Shown here one piece after another: positions 12,131-20,486 of a stretch of 64,000 bases of DNA. How positions within the stretch are numbered: the stretch's first letter is position 1; every line of letters begins with the position of its first letter. The DNA is from Rhizobium sp. CB3090. GTDB lineage: Bacteria; Pseudomonadota; Alphaproteobacteria; Rhizobiales; Rhizobiaceae. Below the pieces are notes generated by a model. The model was not told the origin of the DNA and made no database searches. It was given only the letters and a program-made list of their open reading frames with translations. The stretch lies in assembly GCF_029714285.1 (NCBI RefSeq), contig NZ_CP121662.1, forward strand, positions 2,910,001 through 2,974,000. Reading direction: 5' to 3'. The position numbers and the translations under genes were made by a program.

Positions 12131-12748
12131 ATGGCAAGACCCCGGCAATTCGATGAGGACAGCGTTTTGGAAGCAGCGGGCGAGATATTCTGGTCGAAGG
12201 GTTATGAGGCAACCTCCACCCGCGATCTGACCGACCGCATGGGGCTGACGCATGCGAGCCTCTATAATGCTTTCGGTGACAAGCGCCGCCTCTATCTGAA
12301 GGTGCTGAAGCACTATCTCGACCGGAACCTGCGCAGCCGCATCGCGCGGATGGAGGCAGCCTATTCGCCGGGCCTCACCATTGTCGGCTACTTCCAGGAA
12401 GTCGTCGAGCGTTCCCTGGCCGATACCGAACATCGCGGCTGCATGCTGGTCAACACGGTCCTTGAGGCGCGTTCCGATGATCCGGAAATGCGGCGCGTCG
12501 TCGCTGACGAGACGGCCGAGATCGAGGCCTTTTTCCTTCGGTCGGTCGTTGCCGCTCAGGCAAGCGGTGAAATTCCGGCAAATCTGCCGCCTGACGACAT
12601 CGCCAAATTGCTGCTCTCGGTACAGTTCGGTTTGCGCGCCCTTGTCCGCGTCCATCCCGAGCGCGAATTGCTGAACGGTATCCTGAGGCCGGCAATGGCT
12701 ATGCTGACCTTGCCCTGGCCGCTGCCCGAAAGCAGGCCGGACGGGTAA
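12131..12748 (+). CDS. TetR/AcrR family transcriptional regulator
   Basis: One-component DNA-binding repressor, 205 aa. The N-terminal helix-turn-helix spans about residues 20-50, with LTDRMGLTHASLYNAFGDK as the recognition region. The variable C-terminal half would bind an unknown ligand. I chose the ATG at 12131 because the protein then starts MARPRQFD, typical for the family; the upstream extension would run through the operators. It is followed after 78 bases by an MFS transporter on the same strand. It probably represses itself and that transporter through the two palindromes upstream. Confidence 0.9.
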   Translation: MARPRQFDEDSVLEAAGEIFWSKGYEATSTRDLTDRMGLTHASLYNAFGDKRRLYLKVLKHYLDRNLRSRIARMEAAYSPGLTIVGYFQEVVERSLADTEHRGCMLVNTVLEARSDDPEMRRVVADETAEIEAFFLRSVVAAQASGEIPANLPPDDIAKLLLSVQFGLRALVRVHPERELLNGILRPAMAMLTLPWPLPESRPDG

Positions 12749-12826
12749 GCTTCCGGCACAGAACTCTTTCTCCACGAAACATCGAGCCGGACGCGGCAAG
12801 ACCGCTCCGAACAGAGAAGCTGCACC

Positions 12827-14074
12827 ATGTCTGCCCCTCTACGCCATTCGAACGCCTCTCACGCCGTCGCCGAACCCGCGCCCCTCACCGCTGCAGCCTG
12901 GTATGCCACTATTGCCGGCCTCTGCGGGAGCCTCGTCGCGATCGGTCTCGCCCGCTTTGCTTATACGCCGCTGATTCCGCCGCTCATCAGCGCGCATTGG
13001 TTTTCGGCTGGCGATACGGTGACGCTGGGTGCAGCCAATTTTGCCGGATACCTTGCCGGCGCGCTGCTCGGCCGGCCGCTGGCTGCCGGTCTCGGCAACC
13101 GTCTGGCGCTGCGGCTGCTGATGGTCGCCGCGACTGCCGCCTTCTTCGCCTGCGCCTTTCCGGTCTCCGTCACCTGGTTCTTTGTCTGGCGCTTCCTTTC
13201 CGGTCTTGCCGGCGGCTCCATCATGGTGCTCGTCGCGACCACCATCCTGCCGCACATTCCGGTCTCCCGCCGCGGCTTCGTCAGCGGTATGATTTTCCTC
13301 GGCCTCGGTCTCGGCATCGCCGCCTCGGGAACACTGGTGCCGACACTGCTACGTCTCGGTCTTCGTGAAACCTGGATCGGCTTGGGGGTCCTGTCGCTCA
13401 TTCTGACCGCCGTCAGTTGGTTCGGCTGGCCGGCGACCAATCCGCCACTGCCTGCTACACATGCCACCACCCACCGCCATCCCGCCGCAAAGGCCGAATG
13501 GTCGCTGCGCATCCTCTACGGCCAATATGCCGCCAATGCCCTCGGGCTCGTGCCCGTCATGGTGCTGCTGGTCGACTATGTCGCCCGTGGTCTTGGTCGT
13601 GGTGCCGATATCGGAGCGGCCTGCTGGGTGCTCTATGGCGTTGCCGCCGCCACCGGCCCGGTACTGACGGGCTATGCCGCCGACCGCATAGGCTTTGCCT
13701 CGGCCTATCGCGTCGCTCTTTTGCTTCAGGCGGTCGGAGCTGCCATTCTGGCCGCATCCGGCAATCCCTGGCTGATAGGCTTTGCCACAGTGCTGCTCGG
13801 CATCTTTACACCGGGCATCGTGCCATTGGTGCTCGGCCGCATCCAGGAAATCCTGCCGCACAGCCACGTCGCCCAACGCGCCGCCTGGAGTCGGGCAACG
13901 ACGGCGTTCGCTCTCTTCCAGGCGCTCGGCGGCTACGGCTATTCCTATCTCTTCATCCATACCGGCGAAAACTACAGCATCATCTTCCTCTGCGGCGGGG
14001 CAGCGCTCGTCCTCGCCTTGCTGGCGGATGTCCTGAACGGCGTGAAGCGCAGCCGGAAACATCGCGCGCAATGA
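12827..14074 (+). CDS. YbfB/YjiJ family MFS transporter
   Basis: Inner-membrane secondary transporter of the major facilitator superfamily, 415 aa, with about 12 hydrophobic segments. The N-terminus has the family pattern GLARFAYTPLIPPL in the first membrane segment, pointing to the YbfB/YjiJ (MFS_4) group, whose substrates are mostly unknown. The TetR regulator directly upstream on the same strand suggests ligand-induced efflux. lysC and ubiG commonly lie close together in rhizobia, so this two-gene cassette may be an insertion. The substrate cannot be read from the sequence. Confidence 0.88.
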   Translation: MSAPLRHSNASHAVAEPAPLTAAAWYATIAGLCGSLVAIGLARFAYTPLIPPLISAHWFSAGDTVTLGAANFAGYLAGALLGRPLAAGLGNRLALRLLMVAATAAFFACAFPVSVTWFFVWRFLSGLAGGSIMVLVATTILPHIPVSRRGFVSGMIFLGLGLGIAASGTLVPTLLRLGLRETWIGLGVLSLILTAVSWFGWPATNPPLPATHATTHRHPAAKAEWSLRILYGQYAANALGLVPVMVLLVDYVARGLGRGADIGAACWVLYGVAAATGPVLTGYAADRIGFASAYRVALLLQAVGAAILAASGNPWLIGFATVLLGIFTPGIVPLVLGRIQEILPHSHVAQRAAWSRATTAFALFQALGGYGYSYLFIHTGENYSIIFLCGGAALVLALLADVLNGVKRSRKHRAQ

Positions 14075-14237
14075 AAAGCTGCGCCGCATGCTGGTTCCGG
14101 CGCGCTGAGGATGCGACCCATGGCCGTTGAGACAGTCCAACCCTTGACATCAGCTTCCGATCGTCCGACTTCACATCTACCAGGGCGTCGCTTGCACAAT
14201 CAGATGGGTGACGCCGCGTAGACCAAGGAGCGAGATC

Positions 14238-14984
14238 ATGACCAAAGCGGCGAAAAGCACGATCGACCAGAGCGAAGTGGATCGCTTTTCCGCGATGGCT
14301 ACGGAATGGTGGAGCCCGACCGGCAAATTCAAGCCGTTGCATAAGTTCAATCCGGTGCGGCTCGCCTATATTCGTGACCATGCCTGCAGGAATTTCGGCC
14401 ACGACCCGAAGAGCGGCCGGCCGCTAGAGGGGCTGCGCGTGCTCGATATCGGCTGTGGCGGCGGATTGCTGTCGGAGCCGGTGGCGCGCATGGGTGCCTC
14501 GGTCGTCGGCGCCGATCCTTCCGAAAAGAACATCGGCATTGCCTCGACCCATGCGAAAGCCTCCGGCGTTCCCGTCGACTACCGAGCCGTCACCGCCGAG
14601 CAACTGGCTGAGGCCGGCGAGACTTTCGATATCGTTTTGAATATGGAAGTGGTGGAACACGTTGCCGATGTCGAATTTTTCCTTTCGACCTGCGCTAAGA
14701 TGGTGCGCCCCGGCGGCCTGATGTTCGTCGCCACCATCAATCGGACCATGAAAGCCGCGGCACTCGCCATCTTCGCCGCCGAAAACGTCCTGCGGTGGCT
14801 GCCACGCGGCACGCATCAATATGAAAAGCTTGTCCGCCCGGAAGAGATCGAAAAGCCACTTGCCGCAAACGGCCTAGACATCATCGCCCGCACCGGCGTC
14901 TTCTATTCGCCGCTGCAGGACCGATGGAACCTGTCGAAGGACATGGACGTGAACTATATGCTGCTGGCAAAGCGGGCGGAATGA
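14238..14984 (+). CDS. ubiG: Ubiquinone biosynthesis O-methyltransferase UbiG
   Basis: Carries out both O-methylations of ubiquinone synthesis (demethylubiquinol and the 2-octaprenyl-6-hydroxyphenol step) with S-adenosylmethionine. The SAM motif DIGCGGG lies near residue 74, and the protein contains the family pattern [12 protein letters not shown] near its start. The ATG at 14238 has AAGGAG 8 bases upstream; a GTG at 14208 would add ten unrelated residues. The length is 248 aa, as usual. Its stop codon TGA also ends the reading frame of the ParE remnant that follows. Confidence 0.96.
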   Translation: MTKAAKSTIDQSEVDRFSAMATEWWSPTGKFKPLHKFNPVRLAYIRDHACRNFGHDPKSGRPLEGLRVLDIGCGGGLLSEPVARMGASVVGADPSEKNIGIASTHAKASGVPVDYRAVTAEQLAEAGETFDIVLNMEVVEHVADVEFFLSTCAKMVRPGGLMFVATINRTMKAAALAIFAAENVLRWLPRGTHQYEKLVRPEEIEKPLAANGLDIIARTGVFYSPLQDRWNLSKDMDVNYMLLAKRAE

Positions 14985-15134
14985 AAGTGTCCTTTCCGCC
15001 AGCGATCTATCGTGTCGTCGCGTCCACATGGCGACTACTTGATCTTCTACCGAATCAAAGAATCGGTCGTAGAAGTATTGCGTGTTTTGCGCGGCGCTCG
15101 GGACTACGAGCGCGTGTTGTTTCCGGAAAGTTAA
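14985..15134 (+). pseudogene. Remnant of a ParE/RelE-family toxin (C-terminal end only)
   Basis: In the frame that follows the ubiG stop, codons from 15030 read GDYLIFYRIKES, then VLRVLRGARDYERVLFPES and a stop at 15132-15134. This matches the conserved C-terminal strand pair of ParE/RelE toxins (a YLIFYR-like strand, then VLRVLHGxRDYExLF). Only about 15 further codons precede it before an in-frame stop, whereas a working toxin has about 90-100 residues, so the N-terminal two thirds and any antitoxin gene are missing. No start codon or ribosome site is present. It marks a lost toxin-antitoxin locus. Confidence 0.75.
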
Positions 15135-15137
15135 TAT

Positions 15138-15737
15138 TCACTCAGCTTGCGAGGCTCGAACCCTCAGCTTTAAAACATGCGTCAACAAATCGCTTTGACC
15201 TTCAGCGTTCTCAGCGGTTAGCCGTTTCACCCGCTCACGGTCAATCACTGTCATATTCCCGTCAGCGCCATACGGCTGCTTGAACGAAAACGCCGCCGCG
15301 CTCGGCCCTTCATCGTGAAGCCGCTCCAGCCGCTTGGCACCGTCTTTCCATTCCGGAATGACACCGCCATCCATCCACCACAGAACCAGCGCCGGCCAAC
15401 GTTGTTTCACGTTCCAGTGCCGCGCATGCTTCAGCGCATCGGCGTGAACGCCGCTATAGCTGAAGGCCATGAGGGATTCGATATCGGTCCAAAGAGACAG
15501 CGAAGACGGCGCCGTCGCAAAGCCGCTACCGTCGATGAATCGCGGAAAAACCTGCTTGCCCCAACTTGCCGGTCCCGGGTCGCCATCGTAGCCGGAGCGG
15601 CCGATGAAGCCGTGGGCGCGGGCGGCTGCCTCGAAATTTGCCGCTTCCCGCAAGCGAAAACCTTCGACCGCGGGGCTGCCGTAAGGCGCGACATGCAGCC
15701 CGAAATTATACATTGCCAGATGCTTGCCGCTGGGCAT
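15138..15737 (-). CDS. DUF3291 domain-containing protein
   Basis: Predicted soluble protein of 199 aa matching the DUF3291 pattern: an N-terminal YNFGLHVAP strand, a central WTDIESLMAFSYSGVH segment and a later RWPALVLWW strand. The fold is probably a monooxygenase-like alpha/beta ferredoxin, but no catalytic role is established. Its ATG shares one base with the stop codon of the upstream DUF1178 gene (TGATG), so they are coupled. An alternative start is the Met at 15713. The protein ends just short of the ParE remnant on the other strand. Confidence 0.8.
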   Translation of the reverse strand: MPSGKHLAMYNFGLHVAPYGSPAVEGFRLREAANFEAAARAHGFIGRSGYDGDPGPASWGKQVFPRFIDGSGFATAPSSLSLWTDIESLMAFSYSGVHADALKHARHWNVKQRWPALVLWWMDGGVIPEWKDGAKRLERLHDEGPSAAAFSFKQPYGADGNMTVIDRERVKRLTAENAEGQSDLLTHVLKLRVRASQAE

Positions 15738-16165
15738 CAGTTGATGTCGTCCGGCAATACCGGGATAGCGGCGATCTCGATGCCCTCTTCGACCAGCGCC
15801 TGCGCCTCATCCGGCGTCGCCTTGCCGATGATGCCTCTCGCGTCCGCCTCGCCATAGTGGATCTTGCGGGCCTCTTCCGGGAATTTCGTGCCGACGTCCT
15901 CGGTATTGGCCTTGATGGCATCGACGGCCTCTTTGAGCTTGGTCAGGGCCTCCTTGCGCGCGATATCCATGGCAAGCGTCTGCAATTCCTCCTTCTTGCG
16001 CCCCGTGGAAACCGACGGCGCCATCAGGAGTTTCGAGATCGCACCCGAATTGCAGACGGGGCAGGTCAGGAAACCGCTTGCGACCTGCCGGTCGAAATCG
16101 GCGCTTTCCGAAAACCAGCCCTCGAACTCATGGGCACTGTCACATCTCAGCGAATAGCGGATCAA
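15737..16165 (-). CDS. DUF1178 family protein
   Basis: Small conserved proteobacterial protein, 142 aa, function unknown. It begins MIRYSLRCDSAHEFEGWF and has a CPVC motif near residues 35-38; with Cys8 this suggests an N-terminal zinc ribbon. The middle is helical and charged. It sits in a tight run with the nitrilase-family gene upstream (4-base overlap at 16162-16165) and the DUF3291 gene downstream, so all three are probably co-transcribed from the grxC side. Confidence 0.85.
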   Translation of the reverse strand: MIRYSLRCDSAHEFEGWFSESADFDRQVASGFLTCPVCNSGAISKLLMAPSVSTGRKKEELQTLAMDIARKEALTKLKEAVDAIKANTEDVGTKFPEEARKIHYGEADARGIIGKATPDEAQALVEEGIEIAAIPVLPDDIN

Positions 16166-17019
16166 GCAGCGACGCCTCCAGCCGCCGGCGTCGCGATCTT
16201 CTCCAGCGAAAACTCGCGCGCATTCTTAAGATTTGGGATCTTGTCGTGAGCGGATTTGACCGCTGCGACATCGATCTCGGCAATGACAACTGCTTCGCCC
16301 GTGCCGCCGGCCGATGCCAGGACCTTACCCCAGGGATCGATGATCATCGAATGGCCGAAAGTCTCGCGGCCATCCTCATGCGTACCTGCCTGAGCAGCCG
16401 CAATAACGAACATGCCGTTTTCGATGGCGCGGGCCCGAAGCAGGATTTCCCAATGCGCCTCGCCCGTCTGTCTTGTGAAGGCGGCCGGCACCGTCATCAC
16501 CTCGGCGCCGGCAACGGCCTGGGCGCGGAAGAGCTGCGGAAAGCGCACGTCGTAGCAAATGGAAAAGCCAAGTTCGGCAAAGGGCAACGACACGATGCGC
16601 GCCTCGGAGCCGGGACGATAAACAGCGCTTTCGCGCCAGCTCTCGCCATTGTCGAGATCGACGTCGAACATGTGGATCTTGTCGTAACGGCTGAGCAGCT
16701 TGCCGTCCGGGCCGAAGAGAAAGCCGCGATTGGCGATCTTGCCATCATCGAGCGCGATCGCCGTCGAACCGACATGTACGTGGATGCCGAGTTCCTGAGC
16801 GAGCTCCGCTGCCGTCTTGACGACGATATCATTGGCTTCGTCGCGCAGCACCGCGCGCAGACCCGGCCGATCCTTCTGCACCGCTCCGGTCATTTCCGGC
16901 GTCTGCACATAGACCGCACCTTTTGCCGCTGCTTCGCGAACCAGCCGCGCCATGTCGGCGGCGTTCCTCACCGGATTGACACCGGAGCACATCTGAATGG
17001 CGGCGGCCTTGAAGGTCAT
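16162..17019 (-). CDS. Carbon-nitrogen hydrolase (NIT1/NIT2-like amidase)
   Basis: Nitrilase-superfamily amidase of 285 aa. The catalytic triad is intact: E42 (in TPEMTG), K114 (in YDKIHMFD) and C155 (in SICYDVRFPQ). The YDKIHMFDVD and CYDVRFPQLFR patterns fit the NIT1/NIT2 branch, whose members hydrolyse deaminated glutathione or omega-amides such as 2-oxoglutaramate. The neighbouring glutaredoxin gene fits a glutathione-repair role, but the substrate is inferred. It overlaps the DUF1178 gene by 4 bases. Confidence 0.9.
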   Translation of the reverse strand: MTFKAAAIQMCSGVNPVRNAADMARLVREAAAKGAVYVQTPEMTGAVQKDRPGLRAVLRDEANDIVVKTAAELAQELGIHVHVGSTAIALDDGKIANRGFLFGPDGKLLSRYDKIHMFDVDLDNGESWRESAVYRPGSEARIVSLPFAELGFSICYDVRFPQLFRAQAVAGAEVMTVPAAFTRQTGEAHWEILLRARAIENGMFVIAAAQAGTHEDGRETFGHSMIIDPWGKVLASAGGTGEAVVIAEIDVAAVKSAHDKIPNLKNAREFSLEKIATPAAGGVAA

Positions 17020-17043
17020 TGTTCTCTCCCCATTTTGTCCGGC

Positions 17044-17301
17044 TCAGGCAGCAAGCAGCAGATCGAGCTTGCCCGCCTGGTCGAGCGCATGAATATCATC
17101 ACATCCGCCGACATGCTCGCCATTGATGAAGATTTGCGGGAAGGTCGAACGACCCTTCGCCTTGGAAATCATCTCCTGGCGCAACTCGGGCGAATAGGTG
17201 GCGTTGTGTTCGACATAATCGACGCCCTTGGAGTCGAGCAGCGATTTTGCCCGGGTACAATAGCCACAGAATTCACGCGTATAAATGACGACGGATGCCA
17301 T
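17044..17301 (-). CDS. grxC: Glutaredoxin 3
   Basis: Small dithiol oxidoreductase of 85 aa that reduces disulfides using glutathione in the cytosol. The active site is C12-G-Y-C15, a variant of the classical CPYC, seen in rhizobial GrxC proteins. A TFPQIFI stretch (cis-proline) and the GG-CDD glutathione-binding loop are present. It lies 24 bases upstream of the nitrilase-family gene on the same strand and 30 bases after comF, with a possible weak terminator between comF and grxC. Confidence 0.93.
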   Translation of the reverse strand: MASVVIYTREFCGYCTRAKSLLDSKGVDYVEHNATYSPELRQEMISKAKGRSTFPQIFINGEHVGGCDDIHALDQAGKLDLLLAA

Positions 17302-17310
17302 GATCCACTC

Positions 17311-17333
17311 CGAAAAAAGACAGGTTTACTGTC
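17311..17333 (-). terminator. Possible weak terminator between comF and grxC
   Basis: On the minus strand GACAG-taaac-CTGTC is followed by six T residues (TTTTTTCGG). The stem is only 5 bp and overlaps the comF stop codon, so termination would be partial at best. Confidence 0.4.
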
Positions 17334-18108
17334 ATATAGGATCGCCGACAGCCCTTGCAAAGGTTAAAACGGTTACGTCCGCCACGCCGGCTTTTTTCAA
17401 CACGCGTGTCGCCGCGGTAACCGTGGCGCCGGTCGTATAGACGTCATCGACCAGCACGATCCGACGGCCGAAGACATCGCCAGCCCTGCCTTCCGGGATC
17501 GCGAAAGCGCCGCGCACATTGTCCTCGCGCGCCCTTGCCCCGAGGCCGACCTGCTGGGTCGTCCGCTTGGTGCGCAGCAATGTCGCCGCCAGCAGCGGTT
17601 TGCCCGAAAGCCGCGCCAAGTGGCGGGCAAGTTCCGCCGCCTGATTGTATTTGCGCGAAAAGAGCCGCGTCCGGTGTAGCGGCACCGGAATGATGGCGTC
17701 GCAGGCGGCAATCGTGCCGTCGCTGGCGCGCAGCATCCAGCCGGCCATCATCGGCGCCAGATCGGTGCGGTCGCGATATTTCAATCCAAGCACGAGATCG
17801 CGCACCACCCCGTCGTGAATGGCAGCCGAGCGCAGCCGATCGAACACGGGTGGATCGGCGATCGCCTCGGCGCTCAAAATCCCCGTGCCGAGATCATGGG
17901 AAAACGGGCTTCCCAGCACTTCGCAATAGGGCCGCTCGATGAATCGGATGCCGGACCAGCAGGCGGGGCAAAGGCTGCGATGCGCGCCCGTCAAGGTGCC
18001 GCAGCCGGCGCAAGCGGGCGGATAGATGAGATCGGCCAGTGCCGACCACGGCTTTATCAAGCCGGCCCGCAGCATCGATACCGTGATTTCGCGTCCCATC
18101 ATCCCCAT
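17332..18108 (-). CDS. comF: ComF family protein (phosphoribosyltransferase-like)
   Basis: ComF-type protein of 258 aa; homologues take part in DNA uptake or use of external DNA, but in non-competent bacteria the role is unclear. An N-terminal zinc ribbon has C33-x2-C36 and C47-x2-C50. The C-terminal half is a phosphoribosyltransferase fold with the PRPP motif VLVDDVYTTGA near residue 217. Several in-frame Met codons at the start (MGMMGRE) leave the exact start uncertain by three codons. The gene diverges from a methyltransferase gene. Confidence 0.9.
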   Translation of the reverse strand: MGMMGREITVSMLRAGLIKPWSALADLIYPPACAGCGTLTGAHRSLCPACWSGIRFIERPYCEVLGSPFSHDLGTGILSAEAIADPPVFDRLRSAAIHDGVVRDLVLGLKYRDRTDLAPMMAGWMLRASDGTIAACDAIIPVPLHRTRLFSRKYNQAAELARHLARLSGKPLLAATLLRTKRTTQQVGLGARAREDNVRGAFAIPEGRAGDVFGRRIVLVDDVYTTGATVTAATRVLKKAGVADVTVLTFARAVGDPI

Positions 18109-18194
18109 ATGATTGACACTAGCTTTTTCCTGGCGCCTTTGCGAAGGAAAACCGCGTGGCCGCTATGCCCCATCAATGATTGCAGGAAACCGTC

Positions 18195-19079
18195 ATGGAA
18201 ATTGTCTTCGACCAATCGCTGCTCGCCGCCCGCAGGCGCCGCGCGCTTGCCCAGGGAGACCAGAAGGCGACCTTCCTGCTGGACATCGCCGCCCACGAGC
18301 TGGCCGAACGGCTTGCCGTCATCGAGCGACATTTCGACGAGGCAGTGGAACTGCACGGCGCAACCGGGATTGCCGCACGTGAGGCCTTCGCGACCGGCAA
18401 GATCGGTAGTATCAGGCGCCTCGAAAGCGAGGCCGGTTTCGCCGCGGCCGGCGAGGAATTGATCGAAGCCCCGTTGGAGGAGCTGCCGCTGGAAGCGGAA
18501 TCGGTCAACCTCGTCCTGTCGCCGCTCAGCCTGCATCTCACCAACGATACACCCGGCGTCTTCATCCAGATCCGCCGCGCGCTGAAGGCCGATGGCCTGT
18601 TTCTGGCCGCGATCCCTGGCTCCGGCACACTGCAGGAATTGCGCGAGGTGCTGCTCGCAACCGAGATCGAGCTGACCGGCGGCGCGAGCCCGCGCGTCAT
18701 CCCCTTTGCCGATGTTCGCGATGTCGGTGGCCTGCTTCAGCGTGCCGGTTTCACTTTGCCGGTCATCGACGCTGAGACGTATACGGTGCGCTACGACAAT
18801 CTCTTCGCGTTGATGCGGGACCTGCGTGCCATGGGCATGACCAATCCGCTCGCCGATCGCAGCCGCAAGCCGCTGACGCGCGCTTTCTTCCTGCGCGCTG
18901 CCGAACTCTATGCCGAACGCTATTCCGATCCCGACGGGAGAATAAGGGCGACATTCTCGATCATCTATGTGTCCGGCTGGACGCCGCATGAAAGCCAGCA
19001 GAAACCGCTGCAACCCGGCTCAGCCAAAGCACGGCTTGCCGACGCGCTGAAGGTCGAAGAACACAAGCTGAAACAGTGA
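18195..19079 (+). CDS. SAM-dependent methyltransferase (NDUFAF5/BioC-like)
   Basis: Protein of 294 aa resembling the alphaproteobacterial relatives of mitochondrial complex I assembly factor NDUFAF5. It begins with MEIVFDQSLLAARRRRAL, which matches that group, and contains the methyltransferase pattern LPLEAESVNLVLSPLSLH followed by TPGVFIQIRRALKADGLFLA. A strict GxGxG motif is not visible, so catalytic activity is uncertain. ATG 18195 was chosen over a TTG five codons upstream; AGGA lies 8 bases before it. It diverges from comF. Confidence 0.85.
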   Translation: MEIVFDQSLLAARRRRALAQGDQKATFLLDIAAHELAERLAVIERHFDEAVELHGATGIAAREAFATGKIGSIRRLESEAGFAAAGEELIEAPLEELPLEAESVNLVLSPLSLHLTNDTPGVFIQIRRALKADGLFLAAIPGSGTLQELREVLLATEIELTGGASPRVIPFADVRDVGGLLQRAGFTLPVIDAETYTVRYDNLFALMRDLRAMGMTNPLADRSRKPLTRAFFLRAAELYAERYSDPDGRIRATFSIIYVSGWTPHESQQKPLQPGSAKARLADALKVEEHKLKQ

Positions 19080-19118
19080 ATGGATCGGACCCGGGTTCGC
19101 TGAGCTCAGTGAGCCGCG

Positions 19119-19295
19119 TCAATTAGCCGGCGAGTTCGTGACTGTGTCAGAGATGTAATTGAACATCGCTGACAGGCTGTTGCCGAAAGCGCCGACGCCG
19201 CTGATGATCGCTACCGACATCAACGCGGCGATCAGGCCATATTCGATGACCGTGGCACCGGTCTTGTCATGAAAAAAACGCTGTACGGTACGCAT
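19119..19295 (-). CDS. Flp/Fap-type IVb pilin
   Basis: Tiny major-pilin-like protein of 58 aa. It has a short basic leader (MRTVQRFFHDKTG), a predicted prepilin-peptidase site after that Gly, and the Flp pilin helix start ATVIEYGLIAALMSVAII with the conserved Glu-Tyr pair. AGGAG lies 10 bases before the ATG at 19295; longer versions of this frame run upstream through a palindromic repeat and are rejected. No tad/cpa secretion or peptidase genes occur in the window, so assembly would need genes elsewhere. Convergent with the methyltransferase gene. Confidence 0.92.
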   Translation of the reverse strand: MRTVQRFFHDKTGATVIEYGLIAALMSVAIISGVGAFGNSLSAMFNYISDTVTNSPAN

Positions 19296-19313
19296 ACGCT
19301 TCAAACTCCTAAA

Positions 19314-19357
19314 GCAATGCCGGGAAAAGTGCGAAGCGGTTTTCCCTTCGGAATTGC
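19314..19357. repeat. Palindromic intergenic repeat ahead of the pilin gene
   Basis: Nested palindrome: an outer pair GCAATgCC/GGaATTGC surrounds CGGGAAAA...TTTTCCC with an interior GTGCGAAGCGG. It has the same architecture as the repeat at 22945-22992. It ends 3 bases before the Shine-Dalgarno sequence of the pilin gene, so it would form a hairpin in the pilin mRNA leader. Confidence 0.7.
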
Positions 19358-19459
19358 GTAAAAACAAAGGAACAGAGCGGGAAAGCATTCCGCTCCAGCA
19401 TCTGAAAACGAGCGTATCCGGCGCCATCATGCACCCGATAGGCTTTACCAGTATAACAG

Positions 19460-19774
19460 TCAGCAGCCGCTGTCGGCGCCATAGCCTTGGATGATGCAGA
19501 CCGAACCGGGCTCCTGCTGCAGCACGCTACGGCGGATCGTGTAACGCTTGCCGTTTTCCGTCTGCGGGATGGAGCCGGTGGTGATGTTGTCGAAATCAGG
19601 CGCGCTGGCGAGCACGCTGGACTTGGATTTGTCGGAAAGCATTGGCGTCAGGATAAGAGAAAGCGCAACCGCCGCCGTTCCGAACAGCAAGGCGATATTC
19701 AACGCGCCCGTCTTGCGCGACGAGGAATACGACTGCTCTTTTTCCTGAACAGCTTTCCAGAAATCGTCGTCCAT
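19460..19774 (-). CDS. Hypothetical single-pass membrane protein
   Basis: Protein of 104 aa with no family I can name. Residues 1-20 are polar and charged (MDDDFWKAVQEKEQSYSSSR), about 24-43 form one transmembrane segment, and the rest is a Ser/Thr-rich tail with two cysteines near the C-terminus (SVCIIQGYGADSGC). The orientation is probably N-in with the tail in the periplasm, where the cysteines could form a disulfide. GAAGG lies about 10 bases upstream. It is upstream of, and co-directional with, the Flp pilin gene, 164 bases away; a functional link is only a guess. Confidence 0.7.
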   Translation of the reverse strand: MDDDFWKAVQEKEQSYSSSRKTGALNIALLFGTAAVALSLILTPMLSDKSKSSVLASAPDFDNITTGSIPQTENGKRYTIRRSVLQQEPGSVCIIQGYGADSGC

Positions 19775-20106
19775 AATGTCAAGCCTTCTTTAACGCCCAC
19801 ACCAACCGCTTGATTGAGCTCATTCAATGCCAGAAGGTCATAAACGATCCCTTAATATCCACATGCAAATTAAAGAGACCTAACACTCTGGGACAGTGCC
19901 CGATTCGGGTTACTGGGCTGATTCCAAATGGCTAATTTTTGTTAACCATATCTGCTGTCTGCGCCCCTGACGCGTTAAACATACGCGCGGCAGACGCCAA
20001 AGAGATCCAGCACATCATTCGACGCCAAATCCCTTTGGAGCTCACACGCAATGAAATAATTCTAATATGAAATACACCAATAAATTGATATTGATGTTTG
20101 CTCGCA
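19775..20106. other. AT-rich intergenic region between divergent small genes
   Basis: No gene. It holds the promoters of the two small membrane-protein genes. A TTAACCAT motif at 19942-19949 looks like a CtrA half-site, but no second TTAA lies at the 7-base spacing. The stretch 20041-20100 is only 25% GC, against about 60% in the surrounding genes. Confidence 0.5.
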
Positions 20107-20484
20107 ATGATCTACTTTATGAAAATAGTATTATTATTAGTTGTAGAGGAGCTGATTTATGGCGGGTTGTTTAAAGTCGTCGGCGGCCTCGTTATAGCCC
20201 TAGCGGTCGTTGTAGCCATTTCGATGCTCGCCATCGGAGGCATCGGTGGCTTTTTCGCCGGACTGGTCGCTGCACTTCTAAACGCATTTCGCGGCGCCGC
20301 GATTTTTGCCTTTGGATTGATGCTCGAACATCTGGAGGCAATTCGCTGGGATTCGGCCAGACAGTCGGAAATGCTGAGGGAGTTGCTGCGGGGAGCATCG
20401 AAGGCGGATCCGTCTGGCAGAGATCCGAAAGCAAACAGCCTCGATCAACTTGAGAAATCGAAGTTCCGCTTCAGGGAAATCTGA
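20107..20484 (+). CDS. Hypothetical membrane protein
   Basis: Protein of about 125 aa, not recognised. Two hydrophobic stretches are visible, one at the extreme N-terminus (MKIVLLLVV) and a long Val/Ala/Gly-rich segment (about residues 20-75, possibly two passes). A polar tail of about 45 residues follows, rich in Arg, Lys, Ser and Asp. The start is uncertain: ATG at 20107 or 20119, or the TTG at 20098, none with a strong ribosome site. The upstream region is very AT-rich. It ends 2 bases from the convergent mutT gene. Confidence 0.55.
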   Translation: MIYFMKIVLLLVVEELIYGGLFKVVGGLVIALAVVVAISMLAIGGIGGFFAGLVAALLNAFRGAAIFAFGLMLEHLEAIRWDSARQSEMLRELLRGASKADPSGRDPKANSLDQLEKSKFRFREI

Positions 20485-20486
20485 TC

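Noticed and set aside
14924..15283. A 119-codon frame spanning the ubiG end and the ParE remnant
   Set aside because: It is out of frame with both ubiG and the ParE-like tail and has no family resemblance.
19942..19949. CtrA box TTAACCAT near the small membrane-protein genes
   Set aside because: Only a half-site; the partner TTAA at 7-base spacing is missing.
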